Source: Treponema sp.
GTDB lineage: Bacteria > Spirochaetota > Spirochaetia > Treponematales > UBA12059
NCBI GenBank assembly: GCA_012517645.1
Contig: JAAYUR010000120.1
Coordinates: 1-10,897 of the forward strand
DNA: 10,897 nucleotides
Direction: 5' to 3'
Shown: positions 1 to 7,127 of the stretch, piece by piece
Layout of the letters: each line of letters opens with the position of its first letter
Numbering within the stretch: the stretch's first letter is position 1
Program-made: the position numbers and the translations under genes
Notes under the pieces: model-generated
Seen by the model: the letters and a program-made list of their open reading frames with translations, nothing else
The model's database searches: none
What the model was told of the DNA's origin: nothing

Positions 1-719
1 GCGGCCATGACGCCGATTTCGTCGGGCGGGCCCGGGGGCGGAAGATCGTGGTCGTACTCCCCCCGTCCCAGGGCTTCCGCGGCCCGGGCCAGTTCCGCCA
101 GGGGTCCGGTCAGCCGGAAGGAGAAACTCACCAGGATGGCCATGCCCATGAGGGTCGCGCAGACCACCAGGACGGCGTTGGATACCAGGACGGAGGTCAC
201 CCGGGAGTTGAAACCCGAGAAGGCGGCCAGGGAGTCGGAGATGAAGTATCCCTCGATCCGGTCGATCAGGAACATGACCAGATCCAGGGTCCGCTCGGCG
301 CTCTCGAAGCGCTCCGTGTAGGCCGCCACGTCCCGGCCCCGCTTGGCCGCCACCGAGGCCTCCGCGTCGGCCAGGAAGGAGTCCAGCAGTCCCGCCAGGC
401 CCCGTTCCAGGAGGAGGACCTCGTCCGCCCGGATTTCACGGTTCAGGCGGCGGGCGTCCTCGGACAGCCGGGTGGAGTATTTAATGTAGTCCTTGAGGGC
501 GTCGGAGCTCTTCGTGGAGAGGTAGACCGTCAGGCTCGCATCGGTGCGCCTCAGGGAATCCCGGATGTCCTCCATCAGGCGGTTGTTCCGGAAGAGGATC
601 TCCACGCTTCGGGCCAGCTCCACCGAGGCCAGGCCCGCGTACAGGACCGCGGAGGCCACGATGAGCAGGACCAGGGCGGAGTTGAGGATGATCTTCCCGC
701 GGACCCCGGCCCGTCTCAC
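1..719 (-). CDS. Membrane sensor histidine kinase, N-terminal part (runs off left edge)
   Basis: Reading the minus strand from a GTG at 719-717 gives 239 open codons to the window edge, so the catalytic part is missing. The visible part has a membrane segment at about residues 10-31, an extracytoplasmic, mostly helical domain of about 140 residues (32-172), a second membrane segment at about 174-200, and a HAMP linker from about 201 with the typical ending PDEIGVMA (232-239). This layout fits a two-component sensor kinase; a methyl-accepting chemotaxis protein or a cyclase has the same front half and cannot be excluded. The helical domain with its LSTKSSDALKDYIKYS stretch (67-82) recalls sensor domains of YesM-type kinases that sit beside sugar-binding proteins, which is from memory. 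The GTG overlaps the TGA of the binding-protein gene (GTGA), and a purine-rich AGGGGAG at 726-732 lies 6 bases upstream, supporting this start and translational coupling. Confidence 0.85.
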   Translation of the reverse strand, partial: MRRAGVRGKIILNSALVLLIVASAVLYAGLASVELARSVEILFRNNRLMEDIRDSLRRTDASLTVYLSTKSSDALKDYIKYSTRLSEDARRLNREIRADEVLLLERGLAGLLDSFLADAEASVAAKRGRDVAAYTERFESAERTLDLVMFLIDRIEGYFISDSLAAFSGFNSRVTSVLVSNAVLVVCATLMGMAILVSFSFRLTGPLAELARAAEALGRGEYDHDLPPPGPPDEIGVMA

Positions 720-1702
720 GGGAATCTCCCCTCGGCGGTGCGCACGTAGAACCCCGCCTCCACCGGTCCCGCGGGCGCCGCGCCTTCCTTGATGCGCGCG
801 AAGGCTCGCACCGCCTCCCGTCCTATCCACCTGGAATCCCGGACGATGCTGGCGGTCACCACCCCCTTCTCGATGTACCGCAGGATCTCGGGCGTCTCGT
901 CCGCCCCGACCACAAGGATATCCCCGACCCGGTTGAGGTCCACGACGACCTGGGCCGCCCCCATGGTATCCCGGGAATTAGCGCAGAAGATGGCGTTGAT
1001 CGAGGGATCCGCCCCGAGCATGGCCGACGCGGCTTCCTCTCCCGCCAGGGTCCCCGGCCGGGCCCGGGTAAGGGCGGATACCCGGGCGCCCTGGAAGGAC
1101 TGGATGGAGGCGGAAAGTCCCATGAACAGCGGTTCCTCTTCCACGGGACCGGTTCCGTTGGCCGGCAGGATGACCCCGATTCGCGCGGACGAGCCCAGGA
1201 CGGCGCAGATACGCCGGCCGCCCTCGAACCCTTGGAGCAGGGACGCCGAACCGATGAATCCGGGAGGTCCGCCTTCCGGGACGTCGGTCCCCACGGGAAC
1301 GAAGACGACCCCCATCCGAGCCGCGGCTTCGGCCCTCCTCAGGACAGGCTCCCCCCGGGGCGAGTACAGGATGATCCCGTCCACCCCGGCGCCCAGGGCT
1401 ATCTCGAAGAAGCGCTCCGATTCGGCGGCCGAGGAGGCGGAGTACCTGAAAACCTGCACCACCGCGTCCGCCTCCCCCGCGCCCGCGCGCACCCCCTCCG
1501 CCAGGCCCGAAAAGAAGGAATCGTCGTCGTCCGGGATGACCAGGACCAGGTGGAACCTGGCTTTGGGGATCCTGGAGGTCTCCCGGAAGACGCCCCCCGC
1601 GAAGGCCCGTCGGCTCTGCTCCACAAGGCGGGCGTTCATGAGGATGGCTCCCAGGAAGGCGGCCCCGAACAGGGCCGCAAGGATCCACGCGGCTCGTTTC
1701 AT
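716..1702 (-). CDS. Membrane-anchored periplasmic sugar-binding-type protein (Peripla_BP_4-like)
   Basis: The 328-residue product has an N-terminal hydrophobic segment at residues 5-22 with no lipobox cysteine and no clear signal-peptidase site, so it is probably tethered in the inner membrane with its domain in the periplasm. From about residue 50 it follows the LacI/RbsB-type type I binding-protein fold: a first strand with HLVLVIPDDDDSF (51-63), GVDGIILYSP (106-115), GVVFVPVGTD (131-140), SARIGVILPANGTG (172-185), the hinge-side INAIFCANSRDTMGAA (235-250) and DILVVGADETPEILRYIEKG (261-280). Ligands of such proteins are usually sugars, but the actual ligand cannot be read. No transporter permease or ATPase is adjacent. 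Instead the gene overlaps a sensor kinase by four bases, so a role as ligand-binding sensor partner is more likely than uptake. The ATG at 1702-1700 has no Shine-Dalgarno, and a -10-like TATACT lies 7 bases upstream. Confidence 0.9.
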   Translation of the reverse strand: MKRAAWILAALFGAAFLGAILMNARLVEQSRRAFAGGVFRETSRIPKARFHLVLVIPDDDDSFFSGLAEGVRAGAGEADAVVQVFRYSASSAAESERFFEIALGAGVDGIILYSPRGEPVLRRAEAAARMGVVFVPVGTDVPEGGPPGFIGSASLLQGFEGGRRICAVLGSSARIGVILPANGTGPVEEEPLFMGLSASIQSFQGARVSALTRARPGTLAGEEAASAMLGADPSINAIFCANSRDTMGAAQVVVDLNRVGDILVVGADETPEILRYIEKGVVTASIVRDSRWIGREAVRAFARIKEGAAPAGPVEAGFYVRTAEGRFP

Positions 1703-1709
1703 CGGGGAC

Positions 1710-1738
1710 AGTATAGGCGGTAAACGGTAAACAGTGAA
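1710..1738 (-). promoter_or_regulatory. Candidate sigma-70 promoter of the binding-protein gene, leaderless arrangement
   Basis: On the minus strand TTCACT (1738-1733) is followed after 17 bases by TATACT (1715-1710), then 7 bases and the ATG at 1702. The -35 matches the consensus at four of six positions and the -10 at five of six. Transcription would start at or within a base or two of the ATG, and no ribosome binding site is present. The -35 lies inside a unit of the heptamer array. The motifs are seen directly; promoter activity is inferred. Confidence 0.4.
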
Positions 1739-1847
1739 CGGTGGACAGAAGTGGCTGCTGGAATTCAGGGTCCATCAACGACGCAGCGATGGAATCCGCG
1801 GCGCCGGGAATTCCGCTCCGTCCACCGTTCACCGTCCGCTGTTCACT
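1719..1847. repeat. Inverted pair of heptamer arrays (four 7-base units each) around a 73-base core
   Basis: The left array on the plus strand has units GGTAAAC (1719-1725 and again 1726-1732), AGTGAAC (1733-1739) and GGTGGAC (1740-1746). The right array on the minus strand has AGTGAAC (1847-1841), AGCGGAC (1840-1834), GGTGAAC (1833-1827) and GGTGGAC (1826-1820). The consensus is RGYRRAC. The innermost 13 bases (1734-1746 and 1820-1832) are perfectly complementary. Over all 28 positions 21 agree, and every difference is a transition. Inside the 73-base core a second nested pair, GGAATTC at 1760-1766 and GAATTCC at 1808-1814, could extend the stem. No gene is seen in the core. It may be a small dispersed element, but its copy number in the genome is unknown. 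It covers the end of the TPR gene and most of the intergenic gap. Confidence 0.8.
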
Positions 1848-3631
1848 TCCCTGAACACGAATTCCGCCACCTCGTAGGCCCCGTAGTCCGAACCGAAGGT
1901 CGCGGATCCCCTCCGCAGAACGGAGCCCGAGGCTCGTTGAACCAGGGAGAACTCCGCCCCGGATCGGTCCAGCCGAAGCCTGAGCTCGAACGCCCCCGGG
2001 GCCGCCCGGGAATCCGAAGGGGACTCCGGCTCCAAACCCAGGGCGCGGAGGCGGCGGAGCAGGGAGCGACGCGTCCGGGCCGGCACCTCGGGCGCCGCGT
2101 CCAGGACCAGCGCGGCGGGTACGGAAAACCCCCGCCGGGCCAGGGCGCCGGGATTCAGGGTCCAGAGGCGCTCCAGGACGGCCCGGGCTTCGGCCTTTCC
2201 GCCCCTCCGGGAAAGGATCTCCGCAAGGGTTCCCAACCCCTCCTCCGCAAGGTCCCGTTCCCAGACCGGATCGAGGGCTGCCAGGGCCTCCCGGATAGCC
2301 CGGGGATCCCGGGCCAGCCGGGCCGCCTCGAGGTCGTTGGAGGGACGGGATCCCGGAACCCGGGCTTCCTCCAACGCCCGGGCCATGCCCAGGTAACGGG
2401 CGGCCTTCCGGGGATACCACAGGAAGGCCTGGTAGGCATGGGCCGCCGCGGGAAGATCGGCCCCCTCCCGGGCGTAGGACGCCGCCACGGATCGGGCGTG
2501 CCTGCGGAAGAGCCCCTCGTGCCAGAGGGCGCGCAGGGACCGTGCGAGGTACCGTACCCAGGAGACGAGGGCGTCCCGGAAATCCCGTTTCGGACGCAGC
2601 TTTTCCAGCTCTGCCCGGCCCCGATGTATCTCCCAGAGCAGCTCGTGAAGGTCCATGGCGAAGCTCTCGGGGTCCGTGCCGAAGCTGGCCATCCAGGGAT
2701 GCTCCTCCAGGACTTCGACCTCCCGCACCCAGGCCAAGGCTTCGTCCAGACGGCCTGAGGCCAGGGCCGCCTCCGCAAGGCCCAGGCGCGCCAGGGGTGT
2801 CGTGTCCACCCCGAAGGCGCTGGTGAAGTCCGCCAACGCCGCGTCCAGCTCCATGCGCCTCAGCCTCAGCTCCCCCCGGGCAAGGTACCCGCTGGACCGG
2901 GCCTCCGCCGCGAGGGACTTGTCCGCCGCGGCCAGGGCCCGGTCCCAGTTCCGGAACCGGGACTCCAGGAGGGACAGGTTATAGTACGCGACCGAGACGA
3001 ACCTGGAATATCCTTCCGACCGGGCTCCTGCTATGGCCGCCTCGTACCTCCTGCGGGCTTCCTCGTACTCGAAGAGCTCGGCCCTCAGGGTGCCCAGGGT
3101 CATGGAAAACCCGATGTCAGGACCCAGCCTCCCTTCCGCCTCCTCCAGGAGCTCGACCCCCTCCTTCAGGCGGTGGGTCTTGAAGAGCATCCAGCCCAGG
3201 TCCCCGACCGCCCGGGAGCTTCCGGGGTCCAGGTCCAGAATTTTGCGCAGGTAGCGGATGGAGTCCTCCTCGCGGTTCAGATAGCCGTAGGAGTCCGCGA
3301 TCCGCTGGAGGGTGCCCGTGTCCGTCGGATCCAGGCTCTCGGCGGCCAGGTATTCGTCCAGGGCAAGGGCGTGCAGGGACCGATCCGTGTAGAGATCCCC
3401 CAGGAGGACCGCGGGGCGGGGATTCTCGGGGAAGAGGGCCCGAGCCTCGCGCAGGATGGCCGCCGCCCCTCCGTAGTCGTTGGCCTCCGCGGCCGCCGCG
3501 GCCCGGGCCTCCAGGGCTCCCAGGTCCGGGGTCTGGGCAGGGGCTGCGGCAAACGAGAGGACGAGCAGGAAGAGCGCCGGGATGCGGGACCGGGCGGCGA
3601 CCCCGACCTTCAGACGCCTTCGCTCCGTCAT
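1829..3631 (-). CDS. Exported tetratricopeptide-repeat protein
   Basis: This 600-residue protein has a basic N-terminus, a hydrophobic stretch at residues 18-30 and a plausible signal-peptidase site near APAQ (30-33), so it is probably periplasmic. From about residue 36 to 310 it is built of helical pairs typical of TPRs, for example DYGGAAAILREARALFPENP (52-71), ALDEYLAAESLDP (90-102), EEDSIRYLRKILDLDP (121-136), WDRALAAADKSL (229-240) and LDAALADFTSAFGVD (262-276). Residues 330-535 are helical with weaker repeats. A final strand-rich segment (about 547-594) looks like a separate small domain that I do not recognise. The ATG overlaps the transglutaminase TGA (ATGA), with GGAGGT at 3637-3642 five bases upstream, so translation is coupled. 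It probably acts as a protein-binding scaffold for the operon's envelope complex. The last five codons and the stop lie in a heptamer repeat, so the C-terminus may have been altered by insertion. Confidence 0.92.
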   Translation of the reverse strand: MTERRRLKVGVAARSRIPALFLLVLSFAAAPAQTPDLGALEARAAAAAEANDYGGAAAILREARALFPENPRPAVLLGDLYTDRSLHALALDEYLAAESLDPTDTGTLQRIADSYGYLNREEDSIRYLRKILDLDPGSSRAVGDLGWMLFKTHRLKEGVELLEEAEGRLGPDIGFSMTLGTLRAELFEYEEARRRYEAAIAGARSEGYSRFVSVAYYNLSLLESRFRNWDRALAAADKSLAAEARSSGYLARGELRLRRMELDAALADFTSAFGVDTTPLARLGLAEAALASGRLDEALAWVREVEVLEEHPWMASFGTDPESFAMDLHELLWEIHRGRAELEKLRPKRDFRDALVSWVRYLARSLRALWHEGLFRRHARSVAASYAREGADLPAAAHAYQAFLWYPRKAARYLGMARALEEARVPGSRPSNDLEAARLARDPRAIREALAALDPVWERDLAEEGLGTLAEILSRRGGKAEARAVLERLWTLNPGALARRGFSVPAALVLDAAPEVPARTRRSLLRRLRALGLEPESPSDSRAAPGAFELRLRLDRSGAEFSLVQRASGSVLRRGSATFGSDYGAYEVAEFVFREVNSGR

Positions 3632-5793
3632 CGCGGACCTCCCCGGCGGTTCGAGCCCCCCGGCAGGGGTCGAAGGGCGGGGCGAGGGTCCAGGAAGGCG
3701 GCGGCCCGGCGGGGGATCGGCACTCCCGATATCACCCGGCCGCGCCGCCGGCGGATCCGGGCCTCCAACTCCCGCGCCGCCCCGTCCGGGGCGGCGGGGT
3801 CATGGACAATCCGTTCCCAGTCCCGGGCCAGGGCGACCCAGCCCTCCTCGCCGGCTCCGGTCCGCATGCCGTCCAGGCGGACCGCGAAGTCGAAAATCGA
3901 CTCGCCCCGCCCTCTCCGAATCCCCCCGGCCGCCAGGGCGTCCTCCAGGGATTCCCAGGCGGCCAGGAGCCTCCGGCGTCCGTCCTGGATGAGCCGCAAA
4001 CGCAAGGCTCGGACTGCCTGGGCCAGGGTCGCCAGAGCCAGCCAGAGCCCGGGGATCAGGATCCAGGCGCGGCGGAGAATCCAGGCCGCGGCACGGCGTA
4101 GGGACTCTCCGGGATTTCCTTCCGCTACGGTCCCCGAGCCCTGGGAGGGACTCGAATCCCGGGAACCGCGGAGTATCTCTCGAAGGAGGCTCTCCAGGAG
4201 GGCGGGATCCGTCCCCCGGGATTCCGTGAAGCTCTCCCCCGGGGCGGGTTTCCGGCTGGTCGGGTCGAAGGCGACCCACCCGTACTCCCCGAACCAAACC
4301 TCCGTCCAGGCGTGGGCCATGTCCGCCCGTACGGGATGGAACTCCAGGACCGCCGAGTCCGGATCCAGGAAGAACCCGGCCGCGACCCGGGAAGGGATTC
4401 CCAGGGACCGAAGCAGGAGGGTCATGGAAAAGGCGAAGTACGAGCAGTACCCTTTCCGGCTCCGGAAGAGAAAATGAGCCAGCTGGTTCCCGTCCTCCGC
4501 CGCCCCGGGCTTGAGGGAGTAGTAGTAATTCTCCCGTAGATGGGATAGCACCGATGTCACCGCCTCGTACCGGGTTTTCGCGTCCCGGGTCAGCTCCCGG
4601 GCCAGGTCCCGAATCCTGGGATCCTCCCCCCACCGGGTGTACCGGTCCCGGTCGGCTTCGGAGAGGGCGAAGGCAGGGGGCGTCCGGTCGGGGTCGAAGC
4701 GTTCCAGCAAGAGCGGGAGATCCGGGGTCGCCGCCCGGGAGTTCAGGGAATACGCGGAGGCGAAGGAGGATCCCGGCTCCAGCCTCCAGGGGGCGACGGA
4801 GACCGGGGCGTCCACGGCCAACAAGGCTCCGGGCTCCAGGTTCAGGATCCAGTACTCCTGGTCCAGGGACCTCCGGCCCTCCCAGGCCGGGATGTCCCAG
4901 GAGCCGGGCTCCCGGGGCAGGCTCTCGGGGGCGCCGGGCTCCGGGGGTCCGGGCCGAAAGCCTCCCCGCCGGTCGTATTCCGATAGGACGAAACGCCGCG
5001 TGAGGACATTCGGATCCGACGCGTCCTTCCGGACGATCATGACCAGGTCGTCGGAGAGAGAAATCTCCGTCTCCAGCTTGAGGTACCGGGACAGGTCGAA
5101 GCGGAATAGGGTCGGCTTTAGGAGCCCCCCGCCCCGGGAGGCGGCTCCCTCGGCGTACTTGCCCAGAAAGGCCAGAAGGACCAGGGCCAATACCGCGAAC
5201 AGCAGGGCAAGCCGGACCGGGAAGCCCGGACTCCTTCCCGAGCCCCGGGGAGCCAGGGCGGCCAGAGTCCCAAGGCTAAGGGCCAGAAGCACCGCGGCCG
5301 CGGCGGCCAGAAGGCTGGGGTGGGGATAGAGGGTGATCCGGAATCCCCCCTGGGACGCGAGAAGGAGCGCGAGGAGGGCAAGGTCCAGCCCCGCCTCGAA
5401 GACCGCGAAGTTCCGGCTCCGCTCCGCCCCGTCCGCGGAGGCGACGGCCCAGAACCATAGAGGCAGAAGGGGGTAGAAGGTCTCGTCGAAGGCCGGATAG
5501 AGCCCGTCGGTGCCCGGGCCCGGAGCCGCCGCTCCGGCGAGGCCGAAGAGGGCGAAGGCCGTCCATCGCAGGGCGAAGGGAAGTACCGCGGCGGCGGCCA
5601 GGCGAACCCAAAGGCGCGCCCGGGTACGGCCCAGCCCGAAGCCCGCCAGACTCAAGAGCAGGCAAATCCCCAGGGCCCCGGGCAGGGATACGAGGTCCGC
5701 TACCAGCAAACGGGCCTGGAAGACCAGGAGGAGCAGGGCCAGGATCCGGAAGACCCGGGCCGGGACGGGAAGCCCTCTAGAGGACCCGGACAT
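3628..5793 (-). CDS. Membrane transglutaminase-like protein (TgpA-type layout)
   Basis: The 721-residue product has about seven N-terminal hydrophobic segments within residues 14-211, a large extracytoplasmic region, one more membrane segment near 568-596, and a C-terminal tail of about 125 residues that should be cytoplasmic. The transglutaminase-core domain lies at about 395-515 and carries the full papain-like triad: Cys450 in RKGYCSYFAFSM, His494 in MAHAWTEVWF, and Asp510 in GWVAFDPTS. It is therefore probably catalytic, as a cysteine protease, amidase or transglutaminase; the substrate is unknown. The N-terminal membrane block plus core plus final membrane segment matches TgpA/DUF3488-type proteins that accompany MoxR and DUF58 genes. 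The start overlaps the DUF58 stop by 17 bases, and GGAGG at 5799-5803 lies five bases before the ATG. It ends in an ATGA overlap with the TPR gene. Confidence 0.95.
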   Translation of the reverse strand: MSGSSRGLPVPARVFRILALLLLVFQARLLVADLVSLPGALGICLLLSLAGFGLGRTRARLWVRLAAAAVLPFALRWTAFALFGLAGAAAPGPGTDGLYPAFDETFYPLLPLWFWAVASADGAERSRNFAVFEAGLDLALLALLLASQGGFRITLYPHPSLLAAAAAVLLALSLGTLAALAPRGSGRSPGFPVRLALLFAVLALVLLAFLGKYAEGAASRGGGLLKPTLFRFDLSRYLKLETEISLSDDLVMIVRKDASDPNVLTRRFVLSEYDRRGGFRPGPPEPGAPESLPREPGSWDIPAWEGRRSLDQEYWILNLEPGALLAVDAPVSVAPWRLEPGSSFASAYSLNSRAATPDLPLLLERFDPDRTPPAFALSEADRDRYTRWGEDPRIRDLARELTRDAKTRYEAVTSVLSHLRENYYYSLKPGAAEDGNQLAHFLFRSRKGYCSYFAFSMTLLLRSLGIPSRVAAGFFLDPDSAVLEFHPVRADMAHAWTEVWFGEYGWVAFDPTSRKPAPGESFTESRGTDPALLESLLREILRGSRDSSPSQGSGTVAEGNPGESLRRAAAWILRRAWILIPGLWLALATLAQAVRALRLRLIQDGRRRLLAAWESLEDALAAGGIRRGRGESIFDFAVRLDGMRTGAGEEGWVALARDWERIVHDPAAPDGAARELEARIRRRRGRVISGVPIPRRAAAFLDPRPALRPLPGGSNRRGGPR

Positions 5794-7120
5794 CGAAGCC
5801 TCCGTATCCCGAGAGCTCCCGGACTTCCCGGTCCAGGGCTTCCCGGAAGGCGGCCCGAAGGGCCTTCCCGGGTTCTCCGTGCGGCCCGGCGCACGGACGG
5901 CCTTCCGGCCCGCCTCCCCCGGCCCGCCGGGGTCCAGTCTCCGGGATCAGGAAGACCCGGGCCCAGAAGGTCGAGCCCCGGGATACGGGGAGGTCCGGAA
6001 TGATCAGGACGGTGTCCCACCCCGCGGACTTCCGATCCGCCAGCAGGGATCCCCTTCGGGCCGCGCCGGGAGCTCCGAAGACCGCCAGAGGTTCCGGCCC
6101 CGGCTTGGCGGGAGCCTCCCCGACGGAATTCCAGGCAAGATCCGCCAGCCAGTAGAGCCTCCCTGTCGAATCCGCGGGCGCCTCGGGCATTCCCGGCGCG
6201 GAAAACCGCGCCTCCAGGCCCCGGGCCTCCAGGGCCAGGGCGTATCCCAGGGCCGCGGAGACCAGGGCGTCCAGATAGTCGTTCCCCGCCTCGCCGGACA
6301 GGAAACCGGGCCGTTCCGTGTCCAGGAGCACCCTCACGATCCTTCGGGGCGGAGGTGCCAGGTCCCCGGGCCGCACGAAGAGGTCCCCGAAGCGGGCGTA
6401 GAGTTTCCAGTGGAGGCGGCGGGGGTCGTCTCCGGGAACATAGGGCCGGGAATCGAAGCGGTCCTCCCCTCGAATCCTTCGGTCCGAAGCGTCCTCCCGG
6501 TTACCTCCCGACCCCCGGGGCAACCCGGTAGCCCGGCCCTCGGGTTCCGGGAACGCGGCGGTCTCCAGGATGCCCGGAAGCTCCCGACGGGAGGACCAGA
6601 ATCCGAAGGCGTCCCCCGCGACCAGGACGGCTCGGCCCCGGTACACCCCCCGGAACAGGGTTCCGCAGCCGGGAACGGACGCCTCCCGGGAGGCCCCCGG
6701 AGCGGGAAGAGCTGTTGAGGCGACCGCGGTCCGGCCCGTGCGGGATAGGCCCCGGAAGGTGACCCATGCGGAGATCCCCGGAGCCCGGGGAATAGGAATC
6801 TTCCGGTTCTCGATCCGGAGGACCGATCGCAGCCCCGGATTCCCGTCCCGGGCCGCCGGGGAGAGGCCGAGCCCCAGGGCCTCGGGATCGGCGGACAGGG
6901 TGCGGTCCCGGCGGCGGCCCTCGACCAGGACTCCCGCAAGGGAGGTCAGGATCGCCGCGCCCAGGCCCGCCCCGGAAATCAAGGCGCCCAGCTCGGATCT
7001 CAGGATTCCGGCCGAAAGGAGTCCCGCGGACAGCAAGGAGAAGCCCAGCCCCCGACCGGACAGCCCGAATCCCGTTCCCGGGGCCTTCCGGACACGCCCT
7101 CGCGGCTCGGGAATTCTCAT
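5777..7120 (-). CDS. DUF58 membrane protein
   Basis: The 447-residue protein has two adjacent hydrophobic segments (about residues 25-40 and 44-66), then a strand-rich region, then the DUF58 signature at 223-252: DSRPYVPGDDPRRLHWKLYA followed by RFGDLFVRPGD. This Y-x-PGD-D-xRxxxW motif is diagnostic of the family. DUF58 proteins have a von Willebrand A-like fold and are regular partners of MoxR ATPases. The strand that normally opens the metal-binding site reads VRVLLDTERPGF (262-273), which lacks the full DxSxS pattern, so metal binding is doubtful. The C-terminal region from 395 is rich in Gly, Pro and Arg. The gene begins 7 bases after the MoxR stop, with an AGGCGGG-type ribosome binding site overlapping that stop, and it overlaps the transglutaminase start by 17 bases. 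Its exact role is unknown in general; a membrane partner of the ATPase is likely. Confidence 0.93.
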   Translation of the reverse strand: MRIPEPRGRVRKAPGTGFGLSGRGLGFSLLSAGLLSAGILRSELGALISGAGLGAAILTSLAGVLVEGRRRDRTLSADPEALGLGLSPAARDGNPGLRSVLRIENRKIPIPRAPGISAWVTFRGLSRTGRTAVASTALPAPGASREASVPGCGTLFRGVYRGRAVLVAGDAFGFWSSRRELPGILETAAFPEPEGRATGLPRGSGGNREDASDRRIRGEDRFDSRPYVPGDDPRRLHWKLYARFGDLFVRPGDLAPPPRRIVRVLLDTERPGFLSGEAGNDYLDALVSAALGYALALEARGLEARFSAPGMPEAPADSTGRLYWLADLAWNSVGEAPAKPGPEPLAVFGAPGAARRGSLLADRKSAGWDTVLIIPDLPVSRGSTFWARVFLIPETGPRRAGGGGPEGRPCAGPHGEPGKALRAAFREALDREVRELSGYGGFDVRVL

Positions 7121-7127
7121 CGCCCGC

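Noticed and set aside
48..749. Plus-strand frame opposite the kinase
   Set aside because: The minus-strand frame gives membrane segments and a HAMP linker. The plus frame is a low-complexity shadow.
1719..1847. CRISPR array or rho-independent terminator
   Set aside because: The units are 7 bases long, tandem without spacers and inverted between arms, which is not CRISPR-like. No T-run follows the potential stem on either strand.
978..2420. 480-codon minus-strand frame spanning the TPR gene, the repeat and the binding-protein gene
   Set aside because: It is a Gly/Pro/Arg-rich out-of-frame reading of two well supported genes, with no domain signal. It is open through the repeat only by chance.
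3173..4477. 434-codon plus-strand frame opposite the TPR and transglutaminase genes
   Set aside because: It crosses a real gene junction and has shadow composition. The catalytic triad is on the other strand.
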